Origin: Phycisphaerae bacterium
GTDB taxonomy: Bacteria; Planctomycetota; Phycisphaerae; UBA1845
Reading direction: 5' to 3'
Assembly (NCBI GenBank): GCA_029260235.1
Contig: JAJDDP010000014.1
Coordinates: 38,631-102,630, forward strand
Length of the DNA stretch: 64,000 bases
Part shown: piece by piece, positions 15,718-25,234 of the stretch
How positions within the stretch are numbered: the stretch's first letter is position 1
Layout: the number at the start of each line of letters is the position of its first letter
Notes under the pieces: generated by a model
Told to the model about the DNA's origin: nothing
Databases searched by the model: none
Seen by the model: only the letters and a program-made list of their open reading frames with translations
Position numbers and translations under genes: made by a program

Positions 15718-18183
15718 CTAAGTAGCTACGTGTTCTGCGTCGAGGTCGACGCCGATGTCGGTTGTTGCGTTAACACCTGCCTCGACAGTTGCCGTTGATT
15801 GAATCTCAGAATGCGGACTGCATTGAGAGGCTGTGTTGAGGGCGGAGTTGGTTGTCCCGATTCTCCCAGGCAGCACTTTGGAGTTGTGTAGGGTTTCGAT
15901 CCCGAGGGTTTCGAGGATCAGGCCGATGCGCCCGTCGCCCAGGATTGCTGCTCCACTGATGCCTCGTAGTCTTTCAAATCGCTCTCCCAGTGACTTGATG
16001 ACCACTTGCTGCTGGCCGATCAGTTCTTCGACTACGATTCCAATCTTGCGGTCGTCACACTGGGCGATCACAACCATCGCTTCGCAAGGGTCTATCCGGT
16101 CGGTGATGCCAAACATCTGCCCCAGCTGAACTACGGGCACTAGCTCACCGCGAACATTGATTAGTTCGCCTTTGTGCTGGACCGTGGAAATTTGATCAGG
16201 CAGCGGCCTGAGTGATTGTTCTATGCTGATTGTCGGAATGATGAACCTGCTTTGTCCGATACGAACAATCATCCCATCGATGATTGCAAGCGTGAGCGGC
16301 AGGCGGATGGAGAAAGTACTACCCGAGCCTTTCTCCGAGGTGATGTCGATTCGCCCGCGCAGCTGCTCGATATTTCGCTTCACCACGTCCATGCCAACGC
16401 CCCGACCTGAAATGTCGGTGATCGTGTCTGCCATGGAGAAACCTGACGCGAAAATCAAATGGTAGGTGGCTTGTTCGCTGATTTCTTCTTCGGGACCGAC
16501 CACGCCGCGTTCAACCGCTTTGGCGATGAGTTTTTCTCGATCCAAGCCCTGACCGTCATCCTGGATCTCGATGACAATGTTGCCGCCGTGGTGGTATGCA
16601 CTGAGGTGGACGTTCCCGGTCGGGTTCTTACCCATCTCCTTGCGGTCCTCGGGGTTTTCGATTCCATGGTCTACGGCATTGCGAATCATATGCACCAGCG
16701 GATCACCGATCTGCTGGATCACGTTCTTGTCCAGCTCGGTTTCTTCACCCGTAATGTGCAGCTCGACGTTCTTGCCCGCTTTGCGGGATACGTCGCGGAC
16801 CAAACGGGCCATTCGCTGGAATGTCGATCCGATGGGTAGCATGCGCATGCCCATGGCGACTTCCTGGACTTCACGCACAATCTTGCCAACTTGGTTTACA
16901 TCTTTGGAGAGAAGGGGGTCGTCGGCGATTTGCGGATTCGTACCCACCAGGGTTTGAGCGATTACCAGCTCACCCACCATGTCAACGAGTTGGTCGAGTT
17001 TCTTGGTATCGATACGAACAGATTGTTCAGCCACCGATACTTGTCCGGCAGCGGCCTGGGTTTGCGGCCTGATCGCCTGACTCACTTGCTTCGGAGTAAC
17101 CGCCTTATCCTTGATGAGGATCGCGCCAGTCTTCTCTGTGGTCAGGCCGCTCTTTTGGCGATCCAGCGCACAGTCAACGACTGCTTGCGATGCAGATCCT
17201 TGTTCGACAAGATTCTCGCCGACTTTGCATGCCCCGCTGCCTGGAATTGCCTTAGCCTGAGTGGTCGGCTCGATCCGCCCAGCGACCACCGCCCGCAGGT
17301 GGCCGATCATATCGACGACTGGAGGTTGAGGCACCATTTCGCCATTTGGATTGGCCATGTAATTTGCTATGGCGGAAATCTGACTCTTGAGGATATCCAC
17401 AACCTCGAAAACAAGATCGATCAATCCGCCCGTAATCTTGCGGTCACCTTTGCGTCCTTGATCGAGTAGGGTTTCGACTTCATGGGTGACACAGTTGATG
17501 TCGCGAAGATTCAGGAACCCGGCCATCCCCTTGATGGTATGGAAAGGCCTGAACAGGTCGTTGATCTTGTCTCCGTCTTCAGGAGCGCGTTCAACTTCCA
17601 GGACGGCTGACTCGATTCCTTCGATGTGCTCGGTCGCTTCTTCAATGAAACCCTGTACGAATTCCGTTTCACCGCTGTTGATGAACAGTGGCTCTTGGTC
17701 GTAGGGTGGCTCGGTCGGTTCAGCTGGCGGTTCTGGCTGCGTCGATGATTCGGCTGAGGCCGTGTCTGGCTCGGTCGCCGGCTGCGATGTTTCGGTTGCT
17801 GCCAGAGGTTCTGTCTGGGCAGGCCCATCGCTGCTTGGATCCGCCTGGACGGATTCGGCAGAAGGACCAGACTTCATCGTCACGGCGTCGGTCCCCAGTT
17901 CCTGGATCAGCATATGCACTGATTCGAGGGTCTCGTCCGGGTTCTTGGCTGAGCCCAAGACCAGGGCTTCTAAATGGGTTGCCAGGGTACGCGCTTTTTC
18001 AAACATTTCGGCATTGGCTTGGGTGCTGGCCGGGGACGAAAGGTCGGTTAGCGCCTCGGCCCAGCCGTGCAGCTTGGCCATGGAAATGAGATCGTCCAAA
18101 TCAAGGAACACAGCTACTTCTTGCATTTGGGCCAAGAGGGACGAAACGTCTCCGCCGTCTTGTTTTGGATTATTGTCGCTCAT
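15718..18183 (-). CDS. cheA: Chemotaxis histidine kinase CheA with an embedded GspE-N-like domain
   Basis: An 821-aa histidine kinase that phosphorylates CheY and CheB. Domains: an atypical N-terminal helical segment (1-105), a Pro/Glu/Ser linker (106-165), Hpt domain (170-280, phospho-His215 in 'FRPFHTIKGMAGF'), an insertion at about 319-375 with a repeated 'G..L......V..AL..Q' pattern like the N-terminal domain of GspE/PilB, the dimerisation helix (390-470, 'KLDQLVDMVGELVIAQ'), ATP-binding domain (N box 'IRNAVDHGIE' 500-509, 'DDGQGLD', 'GRGVGMDVV' 593-601), and a C-terminal CheW-like domain. It starts the minus-strand chemotaxis operon. The N-terminal segment does not look like a second Hpt, as it lacks the His motif. 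Confidence 0.96.
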   Translation of the reverse strand: MSDNNPKQDGGDVSSLLAQMQEVAVFLDLDDLISMAKLHGWAEALTDLSSPASTQANAEMFEKARTLATHLEALVLGSAKNPDETLESVHMLIQELGTDAVTMKSGPSAESVQADPSSDGPAQTEPLAATETSQPATEPDTASAESSTQPEPPAEPTEPPYDQEPLFINSGETEFVQGFIEEATEHIEGIESAVLEVERAPEDGDKINDLFRPFHTIKGMAGFLNLRDINCVTHEVETLLDQGRKGDRKITGGLIDLVFEVVDILKSQISAIANYMANPNGEMVPQPPVVDMIGHLRAVVAGRIEPTTQAKAIPGSGACKVGENLVEQGSASQAVVDCALDRQKSGLTTEKTGAILIKDKAVTPKQVSQAIRPQTQAAAGQVSVAEQSVRIDTKKLDQLVDMVGELVIAQTLVGTNPQIADDPLLSKDVNQVGKIVREVQEVAMGMRMLPIGSTFQRMARLVRDVSRKAGKNVELHITGEETELDKNVIQQIGDPLVHMIRNAVDHGIENPEDRKEMGKNPTGNVHLSAYHHGGNIVIEIQDDGQGLDREKLIAKAVERGVVGPEEEISEQATYHLIFASGFSMADTITDISGRGVGMDVVKRNIEQLRGRIDITSEKGSGSTFSIRLPLTLAIIDGMIVRIGQSRFIIPTISIEQSLRPLPDQISTVQHKGELINVRGELVPVVQLGQMFGITDRIDPCEAMVVIAQCDDRKIGIVVEELIGQQQVVIKSLGERFERLRGISGAAILGDGRIGLILETLGIETLHNSKVLPGRIGTTNSALNTASQCSPHSEIQSTATVEAGVNATTDIGVDLDAEHVAT

Positions 18184-18803
18184 GGTTCACCACTAGGATT
18201 CCTAATGCTGGCAGCTGCGATCCGAATAACCGCAGCGCGGGTCAATCCACAAAATCACTATCCAAGACTATTCGGTCCATCTCACAAACTCGATGGGATT
18301 GAGGTAGCCGTGGGCATCCACATTCTTTTCACGCACGCTTGGCATTGTTGCGACCGACCGACCGCGCACCACGCCTGCCGGACGATTCAAGATCCTCTGC
18401 TCGCACCGTCAGGGCGCGCGGTCCCGTCATTCACATCGGATGTCCGCGGGGCCACCTAAAACTCTTAATCGCCTGCAGCAGTCCGAGCAGCCTTCGGATT
18501 TTTCCGTGTCTCAGCCTTCGCACAAGCCAAACCTAGTCCAGCTCTTGCGGGCCGCAGTTGGTTCATAACTCGAATGGGTATGGGCAGTTAGGGCTACACA
18601 CTTGATGGGGCGGACTTGAGCGGCAGGTCTAGCAAGCTGGACTGGCTGCCGCTTCAGCCTAGAATGCCAGCGAGATTATGGGGCCATTAGTTTGAGTCAA
18701 GCTGTGGGTTTCTTCGTAATCGAAACGACGAACCAAACTCTAACTCCCGTGTGCCCCCCCGTTGGCATGTACTCAGGTCGTCGATCCATGAAGGGCTTCT
18801 CTC
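18184..18803. other. Divergent intergenic region, cheA to peptidase gene
   Basis: About 620 bases between the divergently transcribed cheA and peptidase genes. Small open frames exist on the plus strand but are Arg/Ser-rich and look non-coding. No tRNA or clear promoter pair was recognised. It should hold both promoters. Confidence 0.4.
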
Positions 18804-21209
18804 TTGGCTGGGATAGCTTTGCAATTCGTCGTACTGGTTTCGCCCGGATTCGGGTTGGCTTGGTTCCCAGCCGCAGATGAAGATGTGACCTTCCGCATAT
18901 ATAGTATGGGTAGTCCAGCGCCCGGCTTGCCCGGGACCGATAATCCATCAGGGAATCAGTTGCAGTTTATCGGTAGCGAGCTTCTTACGTTCGGTGCTGC
19001 GAGCATGGCTTCGGCAAGCCCGGATGGATGGATTCCCGATGGGCAAAACGAAACTGCGGGAAACAATGTCGCCGCCCAGCTGGATCTTGATGCCGACAAC
19101 ATACCGGATGGCCCTAGACCCCAAGGCCTGCCCTATCGCGTTTTCAATTTCACATCGGATCCGCAGATCCAAGACCCCGCACAATTTCAAGAGGCGGCCG
19201 TTGTTCAAGCATTCTACCTGTGCAATCTCTACCATGACCGCCTGTACCTACTCGGTTTCGACGAGGCTGCTCACAATTTTCAGCAGGACAATTTTGGTTT
19301 GGGTGGGACGGGCGGCGACCGAATCGACGTCGATGTTCAGGATGGTCAGAGCAGCAATGGGGCTATGTTCGCCACCGGAACGCAAGACGGTTCAGCCGCC
19401 CGTTTGCAGCTCTACATCTTCCCGGCAACGGCACCTGATCGCGATGGGGCCTTGGAACGGGATCTGATCTTCCATGAACTGACCCGCGGTGTAGTAATAC
19501 GCTTACTGGAGTCTTCCGGTGCCGGCGATCAGCCGCTGGCCTTGGTCGAGGGGTGGGGCGATTTCATGGCGCTTAGTCTTGAGTTTCCGCCCGGCCTCGA
19601 CCCCCATGCCTGCTACCCATTCGCGCCCTACGTTGCCCGCCAATTCTGGGTCGGGTATGAGGACAACTACTATTTTGGCCTGAGGCGATATCCATACTGC
19701 ACGGACATGACCAAGAACCCACTCACCTACGCGTTCGTCGATCCCGCACAACTCTCGTTTCCACCTGGTGTTTCGCGCAATGCCAACATTACTTCTCCGG
19801 CAAACGACCCCCAGAATGCCGGCGAAGTGTGGTGTATAACCTTGATGGAGTGTCGGGCTGCTCTGATGGATCGGGATGGATTCAGCGGAAACGAGACCAT
19901 GCTGCAACTGGTCGTCGATGGCATGAAAATATCGCCAAGCAATCCAACGTTCATCGAAGCCCGCGACGCAATTCTTACGGCTGACTTGGCAAACAATAGT
20001 GGAATCAATGTGGACATCCTCTGGCAAGCGTTCGCCAAGCGTGGCCTGGGAGCGGCGTCCCTTTCTCCGAGCGTCTCAGCCCAGGGTATCGTTGAGAGTT
20101 TCCTCGTGCCCGACTTGCTTCTCTTTGGCTACCCAGAAGGTCTACCCGATGTAGTCGTCCCGGAGCAGGAGGCTAGCTTGTCGGTAGTGATTCGCCCCGT
20201 CGGCAACGCAGCGGTCACCCCGGGCAGCGCCATGCTGCATTACTCCATCGACGGAGGATCGTTCGTTGAGGTGGCTTTGACCCAGACTGGGCTAGGCAGC
20301 TACGAAGCCATGATCCCAGGTCAGCCGTGCGGTTCAAGAATCGACTATTACTTTTCAGTGAGCGATGCCGTATTGGGGGACATCTCCGATCCAGCCACCG
20401 CGCCATCTGAATCGTTTGAAACCGTCTCTGCCATCGAGTCCTTCGTTACCCTGTCAGATGACTTTGAAACCGACACGGGCTGGAGCGTTGGCGACGTGGG
20501 AGACAGCGCCACAGCCGGGCTCTGGTCGCGGGTGGATCCCGAGCAAACCACACAATCAGGTCAAGATGTTCAACCCGATGATGACCAGACTCCGTCTCCA
20601 GGCGTGGCTTGTTGGGTAACTGATGGCGCTGCGGGCGCTTCAGCTGGTGCAAATGATGTTGATGGAGGCAGCACCAGCCTCTTGTCGCCTCTCTTTGGCG
20701 AGGGCGGATCAGATGCGAAGATTAGCTATTGGCGATGGTATTCAAATTCCGCCGGCGCCAATCCCGGGGAAGATACGTTGGTCGTCTCCCTTTCCAATGA
20801 TGGCGGACAGAGCTGGGTGATTGCTGAAGTAGTGGGACCGTCCGGCCCACAAACAGAGGGAGGGTGGTTCTTGGGTCAGTTTTCGGTGTCGGATTTCATG
20901 ATCCCCACCTCAAGCATGATGCTCAAGTTCGTTGCCTCCGACCTTAGTGGTGGCTCGTTGGTAGAAGCTGCAATTGATGATGTCACCGTGACCGTGTTCC
21001 GTTGTGATCCGCCACTGCCCGGCGATGCTGACCAGGATGGCGACGTCGATTTGGCTGACCATGCCGCCTTCGACACGTGCTTGTCAGGGCCTGATACTCT
21101 TGCACCGTCAACACCGATTGATTGCGAATCAATCTTCGACTTCGACGCGGACTCTGATGTGGATCTTGAGGACTGGGCTGCATTCGAGCGAGCACTGAGC
21201 ATGCCGTGA
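18804..21209 (+). CDS. Secreted M36 (fungalysin)-like metallopeptidase homologue with dockerin-like tail
   Basis: The frame opens after a TGA at 18789; the first usable start is TTG 18804 with AAGGG upstream. The N-terminus (IALQFVVLVSPGFGLAWFPA) resembles a signal peptide. Residues 60-400 follow the M36 layout: 'FNFTSDP', a 'NLYHDRLYLLGFDEAAHNFQ' segment, 'GGDRIDVDVQDG', the zinc helix at 224-228, and 'LVEGWGDFMALSLE' with the third ligand Glu249. The zinc motif reads HELTR instead of HExxH: the second His is Arg228 (codon CGC, one base from CAC), so peptidase activity is doubtful. A beta-sandwich region follows. The last 70 residues carry two Ca-binding-like loops ('GDADQDGDVDLADHAAF' and 'DFDADSDVDLEDWAAF'), as in dockerins and planctomycete secreted proteins. 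Single gene, 41 bases before the convergent ffh stop. Confidence 0.8.
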   Translation: MAGIALQFVVLVSPGFGLAWFPAADEDVTFRIYSMGSPAPGLPGTDNPSGNQLQFIGSELLTFGAASMASASPDGWIPDGQNETAGNNVAAQLDLDADNIPDGPRPQGLPYRVFNFTSDPQIQDPAQFQEAAVVQAFYLCNLYHDRLYLLGFDEAAHNFQQDNFGLGGTGGDRIDVDVQDGQSSNGAMFATGTQDGSAARLQLYIFPATAPDRDGALERDLIFHELTRGVVIRLLESSGAGDQPLALVEGWGDFMALSLEFPPGLDPHACYPFAPYVARQFWVGYEDNYYFGLRRYPYCTDMTKNPLTYAFVDPAQLSFPPGVSRNANITSPANDPQNAGEVWCITLMECRAALMDRDGFSGNETMLQLVVDGMKISPSNPTFIEARDAILTADLANNSGINVDILWQAFAKRGLGAASLSPSVSAQGIVESFLVPDLLLFGYPEGLPDVVVPEQEASLSVVIRPVGNAAVTPGSAMLHYSIDGGSFVEVALTQTGLGSYEAMIPGQPCGSRIDYYFSVSDAVLGDISDPATAPSESFETVSAIESFVTLSDDFETDTGWSVGDVGDSATAGLWSRVDPEQTTQSGQDVQPDDDQTPSPGVACWVTDGAAGASAGANDVDGGSTSLLSPLFGEGGSDAKISYWRWYSNSAGANPGEDTLVVSLSNDGGQSWVIAEVVGPSGPQTEGGWFLGQFSVSDFMIPTSSMMLKFVASDLSGGSLVEAAIDDVTVTVFRCDPPLPGDADQDGDVDLADHAAFDTCLSGPDTLAPSTPIDCESIFDFDADSDVDLEDWAAFERALSMP

Positions 21210-21249
21210 ATTCAGTTCGTGTCGGTCATGCCCAGCTAAGTGTGGGTGG

Positions 21250-22680
21250 TTATCGCCGCTTTCGGGATTTTCGCTTGTCGCGTTTGGAGGCTTGGCGTTG
21301 TTTTGATTTTGTGGAACCCTTCATGCGAGGCAAGCCGCCGGTCATTGCGGACTGCGACATCTGCGTGCCAAACTTCATGCGGTCCATCATGCTCATGCCT
21401 GCCATCGACTTCATCGCGTCGCGCATCTGGCTAAATGTCTTGACCAGTCCAGACACATCTTGTGGATCGCAGCCAGCCCCGCGCGAGATGCGTCGGCGCC
21501 GGGATGCATCGATGAGGTTGGGGTTTTCTCGCTCTTTGCGGGTCATGGAGTGGATGATGCCCTCCATGCGGCTCAACTCTCCGTCGTCCATATCCACGTC
21601 CCCAAGTTGGCTGCCCAAGCCGGGGATTTTCTTCATGATGCTCTTGATCGACCCCATCTTCTTGATCTTGCGCATTTGGCCGAGGAAGTCGTCAAGGCTC
21701 AAGTTGCCCTTGGCCATCTTGGCTTCGAGTTTCTGGGCTTCCTCTTGATCGAAATGTTCTTGGGCTTGCTCGACCAGGGTGAGCATGTCGCCCATCCCCA
21801 AAATGCGCCCGGCGATGCGATCAGGGTGGAAAGCTTCCAGGGCTTCCATCTTTTCGCCGACGCCGATGAACTTGATCGGTTTGCCGGTGATCTTCTTGAC
21901 CGAGAGGGCAGCACCGCCGCGGGTATCGCTGTCGAATTTGGTGAGGATGATGCCATCGAGTTCGAGACGATCATTGAACGCTTTGGCTGACAAGACCGCG
22001 TCTTGCCCGGTCATGGCGTCGAGAACCAGGTAGATCTGATGAGGCGTACAAAGCTGAGCGATCTTGGCGATCTCAGCCATCATCTCTTCATCGATGGCTA
22101 GGCGGCCGGCGGTGTCCAAGATGACTACGTCGCGGTCAGTCTTTCGTGCGTGGGCGATCCCGTTGCGGCAGACCTTGACGGCGTTCTCGTGCCCGCGCTC
22201 CGTATAGACCGCAGCCCCTACTTGCCCAGCCACTACCTCTAATTGGTCGATGGCAGCCGGGCGCTTGAGGTCAGCCGCGACCAGCAAGGGGCGTTTGGCT
22301 TTGCCGATGATCATTCGGGCTAACTTGCCGCAGGTTGTGGTTTTTCCGCTGCCTTGAAGACCGGCCATCATTAGCACGGTCGGCCCTGGGGATACATAAG
22401 GAATCTGCGGATTCACCGGACCCATGAGCTGCACCAGCTCGTCGTGGACCAGCTTGACCATGAGCTGATCGGGCTTGAGCGTCTTGATGACCTCCAAGCC
22501 GATGGCTTTCTTGTGAATCTCGTCGCAGAAGTCGCGGGCGACATCGAGATGCACATCGGCTTCGAGCAGGGCGGTGCGGACGGAGCGCATCATCTCCGCA
22601 ACGTTGTCCTCGGTGATTCGCCCAACCCCGCGGATGCCGCGGAAAGCGTCATTCAGTCGATCTGTAAGCGATTCAAACAT
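21250..22680 (-). CDS. ffh: Signal recognition particle GTPase Ffh
   Basis: SRP54/Ffh delivers ribosomes making membrane proteins to FtsY (also in this window at 46.4 kb). The 476-aa product has the N domain (1-90, 'DRLNDAFRGIRGVGRITEDN'), the G domain with 'GLQGSGKTTTCGKLA' (P-loop), 'DLKRPAAIDQL', 'DTAGRLAIDEEMM', 'TKFDSDTRGG', and the Met-rich M domain ending in 'RRRRISRGAGCDPQDV', the 4.5S RNA-binding helix-turn-helix. A basic tail follows the M domain. The start ATG 22680 begins the typical 'MFESLTDRLN'. No SRP RNA gene was recognised in the adjacent gap. Confidence 0.98.
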   Translation of the reverse strand: MFESLTDRLNDAFRGIRGVGRITEDNVAEMMRSVRTALLEADVHLDVARDFCDEIHKKAIGLEVIKTLKPDQLMVKLVHDELVQLMGPVNPQIPYVSPGPTVLMMAGLQGSGKTTTCGKLARMIIGKAKRPLLVAADLKRPAAIDQLEVVAGQVGAAVYTERGHENAVKVCRNGIAHARKTDRDVVILDTAGRLAIDEEMMAEIAKIAQLCTPHQIYLVLDAMTGQDAVLSAKAFNDRLELDGIILTKFDSDTRGGAALSVKKITGKPIKFIGVGEKMEALEAFHPDRIAGRILGMGDMLTLVEQAQEHFDQEEAQKLEAKMAKGNLSLDDFLGQMRKIKKMGSIKSIMKKIPGLGSQLGDVDMDDGELSRMEGIIHSMTRKERENPNLIDASRRRRISRGAGCDPQDVSGLVKTFSQMRDAMKSMAGMSMMDRMKFGTQMSQSAMTGGLPRMKGSTKSKQRQASKRDKRKSRKRR

Positions 22681-23263
22681 ATCTAGTGTGTACTCTGTCC
22701 TACCCAGGTCGTCATCGAAACCGCCCTTTGTAACGACTAGCCTAGCGAATCGTCAACCGGAGCGGGAATGCCTGGCCCAATGGGGCTAAGAGGGGGCACA
22801 GGGCACGCCCGCTAGGCCAGGTCATCCCCCAAATAGCTCCTGAGTGGGATGAAAACCTGCCATCGCAATCGGCGGCCTCGACATATCGCGGGTCGCGGCG
22901 GGCCCAGCAAGAGTGGATAGAGCGTGAGAAAGTCCTCAGAGCTATTGTCCGCAGATTGTGCAGAATCGCACAGGTTGTTGAGAGTGTGGGGGGCTAGGCT
23001 CGCTCACAACTTCAGCATTGAGTCTAGCGAATCCAGCCGGTCGAAGCGGTGGCATGCCCTCACCCCAGCATTCTAGATGGCGCCGCGGCGAGAATGAGTT
23101 GAGTTGGCCGCTGCAGCCAACCTCCCTCGCTGGTCAATTCTTTATGCGGGAACTACACTATCGGTGTGTGGCGGTGGTGTTAGGCTCGATTCCGCCGTTT
23201 CCAGCTTCTTAGCCGATGATGGCTGGCGGCTTCGGGTCGTACGCCCAATGGAGACTCGTTTAA
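22681..23263. other. Divergent intergenic region, ffh to PSP1 gene
   Basis: About 580 bases with no convincing ORF and no recognised RNA gene; the conserved SRP RNA tetraloop helix was looked for and not seen. It should contain promoters for ffh (minus) and the PSP1/RicT gene (plus). Confidence 0.4.
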
Positions 23264-24616
23264 ATGGTTCTCAATGTGTTGCCCAGCGATGGGGAAGAAT
23301 CTTCCGAAGGCGGATCCGGATCCAGTTCCGAATCCGGGTCCGGTTGTGGCTCCGGCGGCGGCTCTTGCGGTAATGGCCTGGAGAAGGTCTACCCGAACAC
23401 AGCCATCCGCTTCGGCGAGATGCGAAGAATCGGCGAGTTCAGCCACCATGCCAAAATGAAATTCACCTGCGGCGCCAAGGTGGTTATCCAAACGAAGCGC
23501 GGGATTGAGATCGGCGAACAAGTCTCCTTGTCGTGCGGCGGGTGCTCGTCTTCGGTGACCCGCGAGCAAATTCTGAACTATGTCGCTGCCAGCGGTCCAG
23601 ACTACTACGAACTGGAATGCGGCCGAATCCTGCGCGAGGCGACGCCCGACGATCTTCGAGAACACGAACGGATGCAGGGCACTGCCCGCGAAAAGCGGCG
23701 GATATGCCAAAATGCAGCCGAGCAGTACGGACTAGCCATGAAAATCGTCCAGTGCGAACCTCTCTTCGGCGGCGAGCGCATCATTTTCTACTTCACGTCC
23801 GAGGGCCGCGTCGATTTCCGGTCATTGGTCAAGGACTTGGCCAAGGAATTCCAAACCCGGATCGAAATGAGGCAAGTCGGCGCCAGAGATGAAGCACGCC
23901 TGGTGGCTGACTTCGAAACCTGCGGGCGGGAATGCTGCTGCAAGAACTTCCTGAAAAACCTGAAGCAGGTCAGCATGAAGATGGCCAAGCTGCAGAAGGC
24001 CACCCTCGATCCATCCAAGGTATCTGGACGGTGCGGCCGGCTAAAGTGCTGCTTGAGGTACGAACACACGTCCTATGAAGAGTTAGACAAGAAGCTGCCG
24101 CGGATGGGCAAGCGGGTGTGGACCGAACACGGCGAGGGCACCGTCGTGGGCAGACAGATTCTGACCCAGCTACTTCAGGTGGCTGTTAGCGACGGGGGAC
24201 GATTCGCGGTTGGCATCGAGGAATTGCTACCGCCGGGCACGGCGCCTACGAAGCCCACGCCTGTACCAACTCCTCCTCCTGTGAGCCGCGGAACGAAACC
24301 CGATGCCAAACCAGACAAACCCGCCAGTACGGACGAAGAGTCTGCTCGGCCAGCCCGGCGGAATCGGCGCAGGCGTCGCCCTGAGGGCGAGGCGGCCAAG
24401 ACTGAGCGTCCAGTTCGTCCGGGAGAGGCGCCCCCAGCTACCCCGTCAGTTGAACCAAGAAGTGATGTTGCTGCCCCTGCGTCAGAGGAGGGACAAAAGA
24501 AGAAGCGCCGGCGTCGCCGGAGAAGGCCCAAGCGAAGCGCCGAAGAGGGCAAAGGGCAGTCAAGCGGCGATGGGCCGCCGCAGTCCGACAAACCAGGCGA
24601 GCAACCCGAAAACTAG
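23264..24616 (+). CDS. ricT: PSP1/RicT-domain protein with basic low-complexity tail
   Basis: A 450-aa protein starting at ATG 23264 with GGAG nine bases upstream. A Ser/Gly-rich leader (1-38) precedes the PSP1 domain (about 60-310). Characteristic Cys-containing features include 'CGGCSSSVTREQIL', 'FETCGRECCCKNFL' and 'SGRCGRLKCCLRYE', which in B. subtilis RicT contribute to Fe-S binding by the Ric complex (with RicA/YmcA and RicF/YlbF). That complex supports RNase Y maturation activity. From 320 on, a Pro-rich linker and Arg/Lys-rich tail ('RRNRRRRRPEG', 'KKKRRRRRRRPKRSAEEG') are suited to RNA binding. RicA and RicF partners are not next to it. The tail is much longer than usual for the family. 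Confidence 0.9.
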   Translation: MVLNVLPSDGEESSEGGSGSSSESGSGCGSGGGSCGNGLEKVYPNTAIRFGEMRRIGEFSHHAKMKFTCGAKVVIQTKRGIEIGEQVSLSCGGCSSSVTREQILNYVAASGPDYYELECGRILREATPDDLREHERMQGTAREKRRICQNAAEQYGLAMKIVQCEPLFGGERIIFYFTSEGRVDFRSLVKDLAKEFQTRIEMRQVGARDEARLVADFETCGRECCCKNFLKNLKQVSMKMAKLQKATLDPSKVSGRCGRLKCCLRYEHTSYEELDKKLPRMGKRVWTEHGEGTVVGRQILTQLLQVAVSDGGRFAVGIEELLPPGTAPTKPTPVPTPPPVSRGTKPDAKPDKPASTDEESARPARRNRRRRRPEGEAAKTERPVRPGEAPPATPSVEPRSDVAAPASEEGQKKKRRRRRRRPKRSAEEGKGQSSGDGPPQSDKPGEQPEN

Positions 24617-24727
24617 CGCTGGGCCGCCTCAGACGTCTATTAATCTAGGCTAACATCTATCCTAAGAGTGGGCCGATATGCTACAATGGAGCGGGTCAGC
24701 AAGAACCGCTTAAAGCCAGGGTCGATC

Positions 24728-25234
24728 ATGGGTCGAAAAGACGACAAGACCGTCGCAGAAGCCGCAAGAAGCGCAGGCACTTATCCCGAGGAAGCCTACC
24801 ACTTCGTGCGCGAAGGTCTTAACCATGCCGTTGAGCAAATCCACGGACCGGTGAATCCTGCCCTGATGGCTCTGACCCAGTTCTTGACGGACAACCAAAT
24901 TGATCCGGCTGAACTGTACGAGCGAATCGAAGCGGGTTCGATCGATTCAACGTTGGCTGAGGCGATCGAAGATGCCGGTGGCTATGACAAGCTTAACCGC
25001 CACGTAAACGGGCAAGAGTTGTGCTGGGCTTTGCGCGACTTTGCACTCGAACGGTGGGGGACGATGGCTGATCTGGTCTTGCGGCGGTGGAAGATTCGAG
25101 GCACGCTGGATTTTGGCCGAATTGTGTTCACTCTGATTGAACACGACTTCATGCAAGGTCAGCCGCGTGATCGGATTGAGGATTTCAACGCGGTGTACGA
25201 TTTCTCCGACGCGTTTGAGGTCGTCGAACTATAG
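24728..25234 (+). CDS. Minf_1886-family protein
   Basis: From ATG 24728 (AGGG upstream, 8 bases) the 168-aa product matches the planctomycete/verrucomicrobial Minf_1886 family recognised by its pattern: 'YPEEAYHFVREGLNHAV' near residue 20, 'HVNGQELCWALRDFALERWG' around 98-117, 'VLRRWKIRGTLDFGRIVFTL' and the final 'IEDFNAVYDFSDAFEV'. An upstream in-frame ATG (24668) would add 20 residues without a better binding site. The family is of unknown function. It follows the RicT gene by about 110 bases in the same direction, so it may be co-transcribed. Confidence 0.9.
   Translation: MGRKDDKTVAEAARSAGTYPEEAYHFVREGLNHAVEQIHGPVNPALMALTQFLTDNQIDPAELYERIEAGSIDSTLAEAIEDAGGYDKLNRHVNGQELCWALRDFALERWGTMADLVLRRWKIRGTLDFGRIVFTLIEHDFMQGQPRDRIEDFNAVYDFSDAFEVVEL

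Noticed and set aside
22681..23263. Possible SRP RNA gene next to ffh
   Set aside because: The conserved apical helix with a GGAA-type tetraloop and its flanking internal loop were not found on either strand.
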